Shown: positions 14,671 through 21,487 of the stretch, piece by piece
Layout: every line of letters begins with the position of its first letter
How positions within the stretch are numbered: position 1 is the first letter of the stretch
Assembly: GCA_026387055.1 (NCBI GenBank)
Contig: JAPLML010000122.1
Location: forward strand, 1-23,389
DNA: 23,389 bases
Direction: 5' to 3'
Origin: Planctomycetota bacterium
Lineage (GTDB): Bacteria; Planctomycetota; Phycisphaerae; FEN-1346
Translations under genes and position numbers: made by a program
Notes under the pieces: generated by a model
Databases searched by the model: none
What the model was told of the DNA's origin: nothing
What the model saw: only the letters and a program-made list of their open reading frames with translations

Positions 14671-14922
14671 TGTCGCCTCCCTTTCCTCTTGGCCTGCCGT
14701 TCTGGTCCAGTGAGTTTCCGCCGTCCGGAAAGCCTACATGGGACGCTCCGCAACGGCCTCCACCTCACCGGCCTCGGCAGGATCGGGCATCGTCATTATC
14801 CTGCTGCCGCCGGGCATGCCATCGAGTGTAACAACAGCGGCGTGATTCTCGTAGGGTAAGTTCGCGTTGCAGGAACTGGAGAAAGTGAACTCAGACTGGG
14901 ACCGGTCGGCGAGCCCGCCGGC

Positions 14923-15393
14923 ATGGTGGGGCGCGCTTTGATTTCCGGCGTACTGCTTGCGCCCCTTGTCGCATGGGTATTGGCGTCCCTGCCTTGCCAA
15001 GCCGCCGACCGGCCCCCGGGGAATCTGGCGCTGAAAGCGAAGGTAACCACCGCATCCACCGGAGAGCCGTACCATCCGCAGACCAACGGCAAGATCGAGC
15101 GGTATCACCGGTCCAGCGAGGAGCGGGTCAACCTGATCGCATGGAAAACGCCGGGGGGACTGAAGGCCGAGATCGCGCGGTTCGTCGTGTGGTACAACAC
15201 CGAGCGATACCACGAAGGGCTTGGCAACGTGACGCCGGATGATGTACACTACGACCGACGGGAAAGCATCTTGAACCGTCGTAACGCACTCAAGGCCAAG
15301 ACGCTGGCGCGTCGCCGGCGTCTGAACCACGGAATGCCCGGGCCGAAAGGAACCGACCGCACCGAAAAGCCCTCTCTTGCGCCGAGGGCCTGA
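14923..15393 (+). pseudogene. Signal peptide fused in frame to the tail of an IS3-type transposase
   Basis: A 156-aa frame in two parts. Residues 1-46 are a signal peptide (ISGVLLAPLVAWVLASLPCQAAD) followed by NLALKAKVTTAST, the usual entry of discoidin/F5-8-type domains in secreted planctomycete enzymes. From residue 47 it is EPYHPQTNGKIERYH, RFVVWYNTERYHEGLGNVTP, ILNRRNALKAKTLARRRR: the C-terminal third of an IS3-family OrfB rve domain, with only the last catalytic residue (E59) of the DDE triad. The secreted gene has been cut and joined to an IS remnant; the two Asp of the triad are missing, so no transposition is possible. Whether a secreted basic peptide is made is unknown; the ribosome-binding site is weak. 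Confidence 0.65.
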
Positions 15394-15411
15394 TGGTGCC
15401 ACTTACGCTGA

Positions 15412-15522
15412 AGACGTACACTCTCGCTCGAGACGGAAGGCGAGCTCGATGTTGAACAAGGTCGGCGGCTCATCGAGGCCGGCAGACGCGATCTCGCGGA
15501 GACTGTCGCCACGCTCGACTGA
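15412..15522 (+). pseudogene. Short coding-like fragment ending ETVATLD
   Basis: After the transposase tail the same frame reopens and reads LSLETEGELDVEQGRRLIEA then GRRDLAETVATLD, stopping at 15520-15522. It looks like the charged amphipathic C-terminal helix of a real protein, but has no start and I recognise no family. It may be the other side of an insertion point. The remaining bases up to the oxidoreductase start hold nothing else. Confidence 0.3.
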
Positions 15523-15560
15523 CTGCTACATGGCCGGTGAGCATTATGAAGAGGAACACT

Positions 15561-17009
15561 ATGAAGAAGACCTATGCTCAGATAACCCGTCGTCAATTCA
15601 TTGGGGCGTCGGCCGCCGCGGCCGCGGTTACAATTGTGCCGCGGCATGTGCTGGGCGGGCTGGGGTTTGTTGCGCCCAGTGAGAAGGTAAGTATTGCCAT
15701 CATCGGCGCCGGAGGACGGGGGCGGACCATGGTCCGCAGCCTGTTCAACGAGGAGGATGCGCAGATCATCGCCGTCTGCGATGTGGCCGAGAAGATGGAC
15801 CTGAGCGCGTTCTACTATGGAGGCTTTGGCGGCCGGAAACCCGTGAAGGCCGAAGTGGAAGAGCATTATGCGAAGAAGACGCCCAACTTCCGCTGTGCTG
15901 AGTATGAAGACTTCCGCGTCATGCTGGAGAAAGAGAAGACCATTGACGCGATCCTCTGCGCCACGCCCGATCATGCCCATGCCGTGGTCTGCATCACCGC
16001 CATGAAGATGGGGAAGCACGTCTACTGCGAGAAGCCGCTGGCGCATAACGTATGGGAAGTCCGCCAGATGGCCAGGGTGGCGAAGGAAAGGGGCGTGGCC
16101 ACGCAGATGGGCAACCAGGGCCACTCGGGCGAGGGCATCCGTCAGACTTGCGAATGGATTTGGGATAGAGCCATCGGCGCTGTGCGCGAGGTCCACGTCT
16201 GGAGCGATGATGTGGTGGGGCATTGGAATGCTGTGGCGGGGCTGGGGCAATGGGTCAAAACCCCTGGTCGGCCTCGGGAGACGCCGCCGGTGCCGGCCGG
16301 GTTCAACTGGGACCTGTGGCTGGGCCCGCGGGACGATCGCCCTTATCACCCCTCCTATGCGCCGTTCACCTGGCGTGGGTGGTGGGCGTTCGGCACCGGC
16401 ACCATTGGCGACATGGGTTGTCACAACATGGACCCGGCCGTGTGGGCGCTGAAACTGGAAAGCCCAATCAGCGTGGAAGCTACTGCGACTGGGGTTGACA
16501 GCGAAGTGACCCCGTTCGGCGAAATCTACAACTATCGATTTGTGCCGCGCGGTGATATGCCGGCAGTGAAGCTGACGTGGTATGACGGCGGGCTGCGTCC
16601 GCCCACGCCGGAGGGGCTGGATCCCGACGATCCCAAGCAGCGCCTGGGCGAGGGTACCAACGGCATCCTGTTCATCGGCGATAAAGGCTTCATCACCTGC
16701 GCCGGCTGGGCCGGGATGCCCTGGTTGTTGCCCTTGTCGCTGCACCGCGAGTACAAACGCCCCGAAAAGACATTGCCGCGGAGCAAGGGCTATCTCACCG
16801 ACTGGCTGGCCGCGTGCAAGGGCGGTAAGCCGGCCAGCGGTAACTTCGAGTATGGTGCGCGTTTGACCGAACTGGTTTTGCTGGGCAATGTAGCCCTGCG
16901 CACGAAGAAGATGCTGATGTGGGACGGGGCGAACATGAAGGCTGCCAGCGCGCCTGAGGCCGATCAGTTCATCAAGGAGCAATATCGCAAGGGATGGGAG
17001 ATCGGTTGA
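15561..17009 (+). CDS. Tat-exported Gfo/Idh/MocA-family oxidoreductase
   Basis: A 482-aa protein. TRRQFIGASAAAAAV at residues 9-23 is a twin-arginine signal, so the enzyme is exported folded with its cofactor. VSIAIIGAGGRGRTMV (43-58) is the Rossmann NAD(P)-binding motif; ILCATPDHAH (131-140) and HVYCEKPLAHN (153-163, with the diagnostic EKP) follow. GTIGDMGCHNMDPAVWAL (280-297) carries the conserved Asp/His of the catalytic domain. Start ATG 15561 is chosen for GAGG six bases upstream and because it places RR at 10-11; ATG 15546 is possible. These enzymes oxidise or epimerise sugars and inositols and are highly expanded in Planctomycetota. A strong ribosome-binding site just after its stop indicates that it once had a downstream partner. 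Confidence 0.85.
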   Translation: MKKTYAQITRRQFIGASAAAAAVTIVPRHVLGGLGFVAPSEKVSIAIIGAGGRGRTMVRSLFNEEDAQIIAVCDVAEKMDLSAFYYGGFGGRKPVKAEVEEHYAKKTPNFRCAEYEDFRVMLEKEKTIDAILCATPDHAHAVVCITAMKMGKHVYCEKPLAHNVWEVRQMARVAKERGVATQMGNQGHSGEGIRQTCEWIWDRAIGAVREVHVWSDDVVGHWNAVAGLGQWVKTPGRPRETPPVPAGFNWDLWLGPRDDRPYHPSYAPFTWRGWWAFGTGTIGDMGCHNMDPAVWALKLESPISVEATATGVDSEVTPFGEIYNYRFVPRGDMPAVKLTWYDGGLRPPTPEGLDPDDPKQRLGEGTNGILFIGDKGFITCAGWAGMPWLLPLSLHREYKRPEKTLPRSKGYLTDWLAACKGGKPASGNFEYGARLTELVLLGNVALRTKKMLMWDGANMKAASAPEADQFIKEQYRKGWEIG

Positions 17010-17012
17010 GAA

Positions 17013-17066
17013 AAGGAGCATATCATGCTGGGGAAATGGGGACAGTCGCCAATGGCATTAGGGTAG
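17013..17066 (+). other. Orphan ribosome-binding site and start of a lost downstream gene
   Basis: Five bases after the oxidoreductase stop lies AAGGAG (17013-17018), then ATG at 17025-17027. The frame runs only 13 codons (MLGKWGQSPMALG) to TAG at 17064-17066, immediately before repeat copy B. This looks like an operon partner truncated when the repeat-containing DNA arrived. The lost gene cannot be identified. Confidence 0.45.
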
Positions 17067-17073
17067 GGCCCTT

Positions 17074-17173
17074 GGCCCCACACCCTGTTTGGCCCAAACG
17101 ATCTTGGGTCCGACGGTCGTCACGCTGGACCCCGCCTGAGAATCTGTCGTCGGGCTGACACCCCGAAGGTCGC
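17074..17173 (+). repeat. Dispersed ~100-bp repeat, copy B
   Basis: Shares three blocks with copy A in the opposite orientation: 17074-17081, 17100-17121 (21/22) and 17150-17173 (24/24), with spacers of 18 and 28 bp. It separates the truncated partner of the oxidoreductase gene from an N-terminally truncated thioredoxin gene. Confidence 0.75.
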
Positions 17174-17194
17174 CTCTCCTGCCCCGATGGGTTA

Positions 17195-17563
17195 CTGGCG
17201 TCAGACTTCCAGCAGCGGGTGCTCAAGGCCGACAAGCCGGTCCTGGTGGATTTCTACAAGGAGGGATGCGCGGCCTGCGGCGCGCTGGACCCTACCATGG
17301 ATCAACTGGCCGACGAGTACCGCGGCCGGGTTACCATCGCCGCCTTCCGCCTATATACCATCTTCCTTGAAGTCACCTGCTCGCCGATCAAGGAGCAATG
17401 CGACATCTCCTTCACGCCGACGGTGGTTCTCTTCGTGAACGGGCAGGACAAGCACCGCTGGATCGCGGACTACAGCACCGACGCCTAACGCAAGGTGCTG
17501 AACGAGGTCGCCGGTTCGCCCGCGCCGCAGGCGAAACCCGCCCAGCCGGCCGCCACGCCGTAG
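17195..17563 (+). pseudogene. Thioredoxin-fold protein pseudogene
   Basis: The frame reads SDFQQRVLKADKPVLVDFYK then EGCAACGALDPTMDQLADEY, with the CxxC redox site as CAAC, and SFTPTVVLFVNGQ with the cis-Pro of the thioredoxin fold. Two lesions are visible. First, homology starts about 20 residues from where a signal peptide or lipoprotein leader would be, and the DNA before it is repeat copy B. Second, a TAA at 17486-17488 interrupts the sequence after STDA, while the same frame continues RKVLNEVAGSPAPQAKPAQP to a TAG at 17561-17563. The expected residue is Tyr (TAC), so this is a one-base nonsense change. Low-level readthrough cannot be excluded, but the missing start makes a product unlikely. 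Confidence 0.65.
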
Positions 17564-17660
17564 GGCGCCACGGCGGCGACGGGGGACGGCCCCGTGCCGC
17601 TCGGCAGCGTTGTTCATCCGCAAGAAGCATCTTCTTCGACACCGATTTCACGGCTGGCCG

Positions 17661-17689
17661 TGGCACGGCGCTGTCAGGAGTGGTACAAT
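17661..17689 (+). promoter_or_regulatory. Candidate extended -10 promoter of the TPM-LemA operon
   Basis: TACAAT at 17684-17689 is preceded by TGG, giving an extended -10 element. TGGCAC at 17661-17666 is a poor -35 at the correct 17-bp distance. It lies about 95 bases before the TPM-protein start, the only promoter-like site in the gap. Confidence 0.35.
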
Positions 17690-17783
17690 CTCCTGGAAAT
17701 GGCGCCGGAGTCGCAGGGGTGCCCGAGCCAAAGGACTGGGGCCCCGCAGGCACTCACAGGTCTGCACTCGACGGGTGTTTCCG

Positions 17784-18776
17784 ATGTTGCGCAAGACTGA
17801 CGGCCAACGCGTTGACGGCGCCACGGCATGGGCCGCGGCCTTCGCGTTCGTGGCCGGCGCCGTCCTTGCCGTCGCCGCTTGGGCGGCGATTCCCGCCGAC
17901 GCCCTCCTGGACCGGCTCAAGCCCGACGGCTTCGTCAACGACTTCGCGGGCATCCTGTCCCCGGCCCAGCGGCAGGCGATGGAACAATCCGTCCGCGATC
18001 TCCAGCAGAAGACCGGCGTGCAGGTGGCGGTGGTGACGCTGGAGTCGCTCGAAGGCGGCCAGATTGACGACTTCGCGGCCAAGCTCTTCCGCCGCTGGGG
18101 CATCGGGCAGAAGGACAAGAACAACGGCGTCCTGGTGTTGGTGGCCCTGAAGGACCGCAAGGCGCGGATCGAGGTGGGCTACGGCCTGGAGCCGATCCTG
18201 CCCGACGCGCTGGCCGGCCGCGTCCTGGACGAGGAGCTTTTCCCCGCCTTCCGCCAAGGCCGCCACGCCGAGGGTCTGGAGCGCGGCGTGCGGCGCGTGG
18301 CCGAGATCATCACGCGCAACGAGCCCGCGCCCAAGACGCTGCCCTCCCCCGCGTCAGGCAGGAAAACCGATTGGCTGGAGGCGACCGTCGTCACGTTGTT
18401 CCTGTCGCTCTTCGTGGTCATCGGGTTCTTCTTTGGGGGCGTCGGGCTGGGGGCCAAGCAGGTCTTCATGACTGTCTTGGGTGCGTTTTTCGGCGGCATC
18501 CCGCTTGTGATTGGCGCGGGCTTTGCGGCGGGCGGTACGATCGTGCCGCTGGTGGCCCTGGGGTGCGTGGCCTGCGTGGCGGGCCTCGCGGGCGTGTGGA
18601 CGGGCCTGCGCAAGCCCAAGTCGTTCTGCTCGGGCGGCAAGAGGAGCTCGACGAGCGGCTGGACCTGGGGCGCTTCCGGCGGCGGCTCGAGCAGCGGCGG
18701 CGGGTTCTCCTCCGGCGGCGGCGGAGGCTTCGGCGGCGGCAGTTCCGGCGGCGGCGGCGCCAGCGGCAGTTGGTAG
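17784..18776 (+). CDS. TPM-domain membrane protein (YgcG-like) with Gly/Ser-rich tail
   Basis: A 330-aa protein from ATG 17784. Residues 16-37 form a signal or anchor helix. Residues ~47-177 are a TPM domain (VNDFAGILSPAQRQAMEQSV, GVQVAVVTLESLEG, KNNGVLVLVALKDRKARIEV, GYGLEPILPD). Residues 199-273 contain two or three hydrophobic helices. Residues 298-330 are almost only Gly and Ser (GGGFSSGGGGGFGGGSSGGG), the typical tail of this family. The domain faces the outside and is linked to cell-envelope maintenance and, in some members, photosystem repair or phosphatase activity. It is the first gene of an operon with an NTase-like gene (15-bp gap) and LemA; TPM and LemA genes are very commonly paired. 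Confidence 0.85.
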   Translation: MLRKTDGQRVDGATAWAAAFAFVAGAVLAVAAWAAIPADALLDRLKPDGFVNDFAGILSPAQRQAMEQSVRDLQQKTGVQVAVVTLESLEGGQIDDFAAKLFRRWGIGQKDKNNGVLVLVALKDRKARIEVGYGLEPILPDALAGRVLDEELFPAFRQGRHAEGLERGVRRVAEIITRNEPAPKTLPSPASGRKTDWLEATVVTLFLSLFVVIGFFFGGVGLGAKQVFMTVLGAFFGGIPLVIGAGFAAGGTIVPLVALGCVACVAGLAGVWTGLRKPKSFCSGGKRSSTSGWTWGASGGGSSSGGGFSSGGGGGFGGGSSGGGGASGSW

Positions 18777-18791
18777 CGAAAGGACCGTGCG

Positions 18792-19505
18792 ATGACTCCC
18801 GATGAATTGACCCAGCGGCTCCGCCAGGCGATGCCCTCCGGCCTGCGCGCCGTCGTCCTGTACGGTTCGGCGGCCGCCGGCGACCACCTGCCCGGCAAGT
18901 CCGATTACAACGTCCTGGTGGTGGCCGACCGGCTGGGTCCGGCCGAGTTGACCGCCCTGGCCGCCCCGTCGCGGGCATGGGCCAAGGCGGGCTATCGTCC
19001 GCCGCTGCTCTTCACGCCCGGGGAGCTGGCCGGCTCCGCCGACTCGTTCCCCATCGAACTGATGGACATTAAGCAATCTCATCGGATCCTCTTCGGCGAG
19101 GACCCGCTGGCCGGCGTCGCGGTCAGCCTGGACTGCCTGCGCGTGGCCCTGGAGCGCGAGCTCAAGGCCAAGCTGCTGCTCGTGCGAGAGCAGTTCCTGC
19201 TGACCGGCGGCAAGCCGCGGCAGGTGGTGGACGTGATGACGGCGTCGCTCTCCGGGCTGCTCGTGCTTTTCCGTGCGGTCCTGCGGCTGTACCAGGACGA
19301 CGTGCCGGTGCAGAAGGTGGAGGCCCTCCGCGCCCTGGCGGGCCGCATGGGCTTCGACCCGCAGGTGTTCCTGACGGTCCAGGCGCTCAAGGAAGGGCGC
19401 ACCAGGCCGCGGGAGGTTGCCGCCGACGCCTTGTTCGCCACATATCTGAAAACGGTTGAAGACATTGTGGCGGCGGTGGACCGTTACCTCCACCGGCCGT
19501 CCTGA
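18792..19505 (+). CDS. Nucleotidyltransferase-like protein with altered acidic motif
   Basis: A 237-aa protein. AVVLYGSAAAGDHLPGKSDYNVLVV (spanning 20-44; GS at 25-26) is the pol-beta-type nucleotidyltransferase entry. The normal metal motif (D/E)x(D/E) reads D38-Y-N40, so the second carboxylate is Asn. This form recurs in an uncharacterised group as I remember it, and it may be inactive or bind nucleotides without transfer. The remainder is helical (LERELKAKLLLVREQFLLTG, ASLSGLLVLFRAVLRLYQ), like the C-terminal helical part of kanamycin-NTase-like proteins. Start ATG has AAAGGA upstream. It sits between the TPM and LemA genes with gaps of 15 and 10 bp, so its role should be tied to that envelope pair. 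Confidence 0.7.
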   Translation: MTPDELTQRLRQAMPSGLRAVVLYGSAAAGDHLPGKSDYNVLVVADRLGPAELTALAAPSRAWAKAGYRPPLLFTPGELAGSADSFPIELMDIKQSHRILFGEDPLAGVAVSLDCLRVALERELKAKLLLVREQFLLTGGKPRQVVDVMTASLSGLLVLFRAVLRLYQDDVPVQKVEALRALAGRMGFDPQVFLTVQALKEGRTRPREVAADALFATYLKTVEDIVAAVDRYLHRPS

Positions 19506-19515
19506 GGAGCGTGCC

Positions 19516-20094
19516 ATGTCGAAGGTGCTCATCGCCGCGTTGGTGGTCGTCGGGGCCCTCCTGCTTGTGGCGGCGGTGCTCGTCATCGCGTTCTACGCCA
19601 TCAACAACCGGCTGGTGGCCCTCCAGGAGACCTGCAACTCCTCCTGGGCGCAGGTCGACACGGTCCTCCAGCGCCGCTACGACCTGATCCCGAACCTCGT
19701 CAACACGGTCAAGGGCTATGCCACGCACGAGAAGACGCTCCTGGAGGACGTCACGCGGCTGCGAAGCCAGTGGGCGGCGGCCAGGACCACGGAGGAGAGG
19801 GCGGCGGCTGCCACGCAAATGGAGGCTGGCCTGGGCCGGCTGATCCTGGTGGCCGAGCAGTACCCCGACCTGAAGGCCAGCGCCAACTTCCGCGACCTCC
19901 AGTACGAACTCGCGGGCAGCGAGAACCGTATTGCCGTCGAACGCCAACGCTACAATGATGCCGTGCGTGCCTACAACACGGCCGTGCGGCAGTTCCCGTC
20001 GAGTTGGGTGGCGGGCGTGATGGGGTTCAAGCCGAGCACCGCGTACTTCGAGGCCGCCACCCCAGCCCGCGAGGCGCCGAAGGTGCAGTTCTGA
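19516..20094 (+). CDS. lemA: LemA family membrane protein
   Basis: A 192-aa protein from ATG 19516, with GAGGAG six bases upstream; the start at 19456 would overlap the preceding gene. One N-terminal membrane helix (4-28) with the rest probably outside or in the periplasm. The family signature is complete: NRLVALQETCNSSWAQVD, RRYDLIPNLVNTVKGYA, HEKTLLEDVTRLRSQW, YPDLKASANFRDLQYELAG, ENRIAVERQRYNDAVRAYNT. LemA proteins are long four-helix bundles of unknown biochemical function, regularly encoded with TPM proteins. Last gene of the operon; a hairpin and T-run follow six bases after the stop. Confidence 0.95.
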   Translation: MSKVLIAALVVVGALLLVAAVLVIAFYAINNRLVALQETCNSSWAQVDTVLQRRYDLIPNLVNTVKGYATHEKTLLEDVTRLRSQWAAARTTEERAAAATQMEAGLGRLILVAEQYPDLKASANFRDLQYELAGSENRIAVERQRYNDAVRAYNTAVRQFPSSWVAGVMGFKPSTAYFEAATPAREAPKVQF

Positions 20095-20100
20095 CAACAG

Positions 20101-20179
20101 AAGGCTGCAGGCGGCGGCCCGCAGGAACGGCAAAGCATGACCGCTCCGCCGGCCTCCAGCCTGTAGCCTGCGGCCTTTT
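20101..20179 (+). terminator. Terminator-like hairpin after the LemA operon
   Basis: AAGGCTGCAGGC (20101-20112) pairs with GCCTGCGGCCTT (20166-20177) with one G-U pair; the stem is followed by TTG then TTT. The 53-base loop is long and GC-rich and can fold further. No gene is seen between it and 20418. Confidence 0.5.
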
Positions 20180-20359
20180 GTTTCTCAGGCACTCGCCCGT
20201 GCGGTCGGGCCTCGCTTTCCGGGATTTCGCGATCGCCCGGCTTTGCCTCTCAGGCGGCGCTTGTCCGCCTGCTCCACCTTGGCGGCGCTGTGGGCGCGGC
20301 CGCGATCCACCGCAGGAGCTCCGGGCGTCTACGGCCTTTTGGCTTGCACGCGTCGAGCA

Positions 20360-20395
20360 TTGACAGGATGATTCGAAAACCGAAACCGCATCCTG
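20360..20395 (+). promoter_or_regulatory. TTGACA box and 7-bp inverted repeat before the ArsR-like fragment
   Basis: TTGACA lies at 20360-20365. CAGGATG (20364-20370) and CATCCTG (20389-20395) form an inverted repeat with an 18-bp spacer. No good -10 is at the right distance (AAACCG at 17 bp). The arrangement could be an autoregulatory operator, as usual for ArsR proteins. Confidence 0.3.
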
Positions 20396-20418
20396 TGGAC
20401 ACCTTAAGGAATATTGCC

Positions 20419-20562
20419 ATGAAGAGCAATATAGACGATATCGCGCGGGGCTTCTTCGGGCTTTCGGACCCGACGCGGCTGGCCATTCTCCGGTTACTGG
20501 GACAGCGACCTCTGAGCACTGTGCATCCCGAAAACTCCGTCCGGGGTCTGCAGGGTGAGTGA
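20419..20562 (+). pseudogene. Truncated ArsR-type transcriptional regulator
   Basis: ATG 20419 with AAGGA eight bases upstream opens MKSNIDDIARGFFGLSDPTR then LAILRLLGQRPLST. The IARxFxxLSDPTRLAILRLL stretch is the standard N-terminus of ArsR/SmtB winged-helix repressors. After about residue 34 homology ends and the frame runs 13 unrelated residues to a TGA. The recognition helix and wing are missing, so it cannot bind DNA normally. Start and ribosome-binding site are intact, so the break is a 3' deletion or insertion near 20520. Confidence 0.65.
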
Positions 20563-20690
20563 CGGGTGTCGGCGGCTGTGATCTCCGGCAACCGGCCGAC
20601 GGATTCGGAAGCCAAGGCCACGCGCAGCGAGGTGAGGAGAGCGTCGACGCTTGGCCTTTATCTCTTTTGCGGCCGATGCGCGCAGCCTCC

Positions 20691-21437
20691 TCAGGGAAGC
20701 GGCAACACGCGGACCTCGATCGCCTTCTCGCCGGCCAGGAGTTTCTTGACCTCGGCCGGGTCGGACTTGCCTTGGTGGTAGGGATAGAGGACCTTCGGCT
20801 TGAAGGCCCGTGCCGCGTCGGCGGCCCCCTGGGGCGGCATAGTGTAAGGCAGGTTGATCGGCAGGAATGCGATGGCGATGTCCTTGAGCGCCCTCATCTC
20901 GGGCGTGCCCTCGGTGTCTCCGGCCACGTATACGCGCTTGTCGCCGAAGGTCAGCACGTAGCCGTTGTCTTTCCGATCCTTGGGGTGAAACTTGAGCCGC
21001 TCGGCGCTCGTGTTGTAGGCCGCGACGGCCTCCACGGTGATGTCCAGGATGGCCTGGCGCTCGCCGACCCCAATCGCCTGCCCGAATCCCGCTTTCTTGA
21101 CCGACGAGGCGTTGGCGTACACCAGCGTCCCCTCTTTCCTGATTTGGTCGATCACCCTGGGATTCAGGTGGTCCCCGTGCTCGTGGGTGAGGAGGATGGC
21201 GTCGGCCTTGGGCATCTTGTCCCAGTCCGCCTCACCGGCCGGGTCCAGGTAGTACTGTTTGCCCTTGAATGCAAACCGAATCGCCGAATGGTTGATCGGC
21301 TGAACGGTCAGGTCTCCCTGCGATGTCTTCTCAACGGCGACGTTCTTGTCGGAAGGCGACGATTCCGCCGCCCAAACCGCCTGAGAGGCCAGTCCCAAGG
21401 CCACCGCCGCCACCAGGCCCAACACGCAGGCGTTCAT
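20691..21437 (-). CDS. Secreted metallo-beta-lactamase-fold hydrolase (UlaG-like)
   Basis: A 248-aa protein. ATG 21435-21437 has AGGAG seven bases upstream; the frame to 21509 is an extension into the upstream gene. Residues 3-23 are a signal peptide (LGLVAAVALGLASQAVWAAE). LTVQPINHSAIRFAFKGKQYYLDP then LLTHEHGDHLNP (THEHGDH, 84-90) is the HxHxDH metal site, and VYVAGDTEGTPEM (GDT 173-175) and LYPYHQG (H221) complete the ligand set of UlaG/YtnP-like enzymes. A periplasmic lactonase or phosphodiesterase activity is possible; substrate unknown. It lies 50 bp after the glycosidase-like gene on the same strand and is probably co-transcribed. Confidence 0.8.
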   Translation of the reverse strand: MNACVLGLVAAVALGLASQAVWAAESSPSDKNVAVEKTSQGDLTVQPINHSAIRFAFKGKQYYLDPAGEADWDKMPKADAILLTHEHGDHLNPRVIDQIRKEGTLVYANASSVKKAGFGQAIGVGERQAILDITVEAVAAYNTSAERLKFHPKDRKDNGYVLTFGDKRVYVAGDTEGTPEMRALKDIAIAFLPINLPYTMPPQGAADAARAFKPKVLYPYHQGKSDPAEVKKLLAGEKAIEVRVLPLP

Positions 21438-21487
21438 CTGAAATCTCCTGAATGTCCATGTCCCTTGCGGCTGAACGGGCGTCACGG

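Noticed and set aside
12373..14859. 828-codon plus-strand open frame
   Set aside because: Antisense of the GH127 gene, whose catalytic motifs are certain.
15249..17021. 590-codon minus-strand open frame
   Set aside because: Antisense of the Gfo/Idh/MocA gene; no recognisable domain.
17661..17680. Sigma54 promoter (TGGCAC element)
   Set aside because: The -12 part (TTGC at the fixed distance) is absent.
17610..17783. 58-residue upstream extension of the TPM protein
   Set aside because: Arg/Trp/His-rich, unlike the family; the promoter-like site lies within it and the ATG at 17784 directly precedes the signal sequence.
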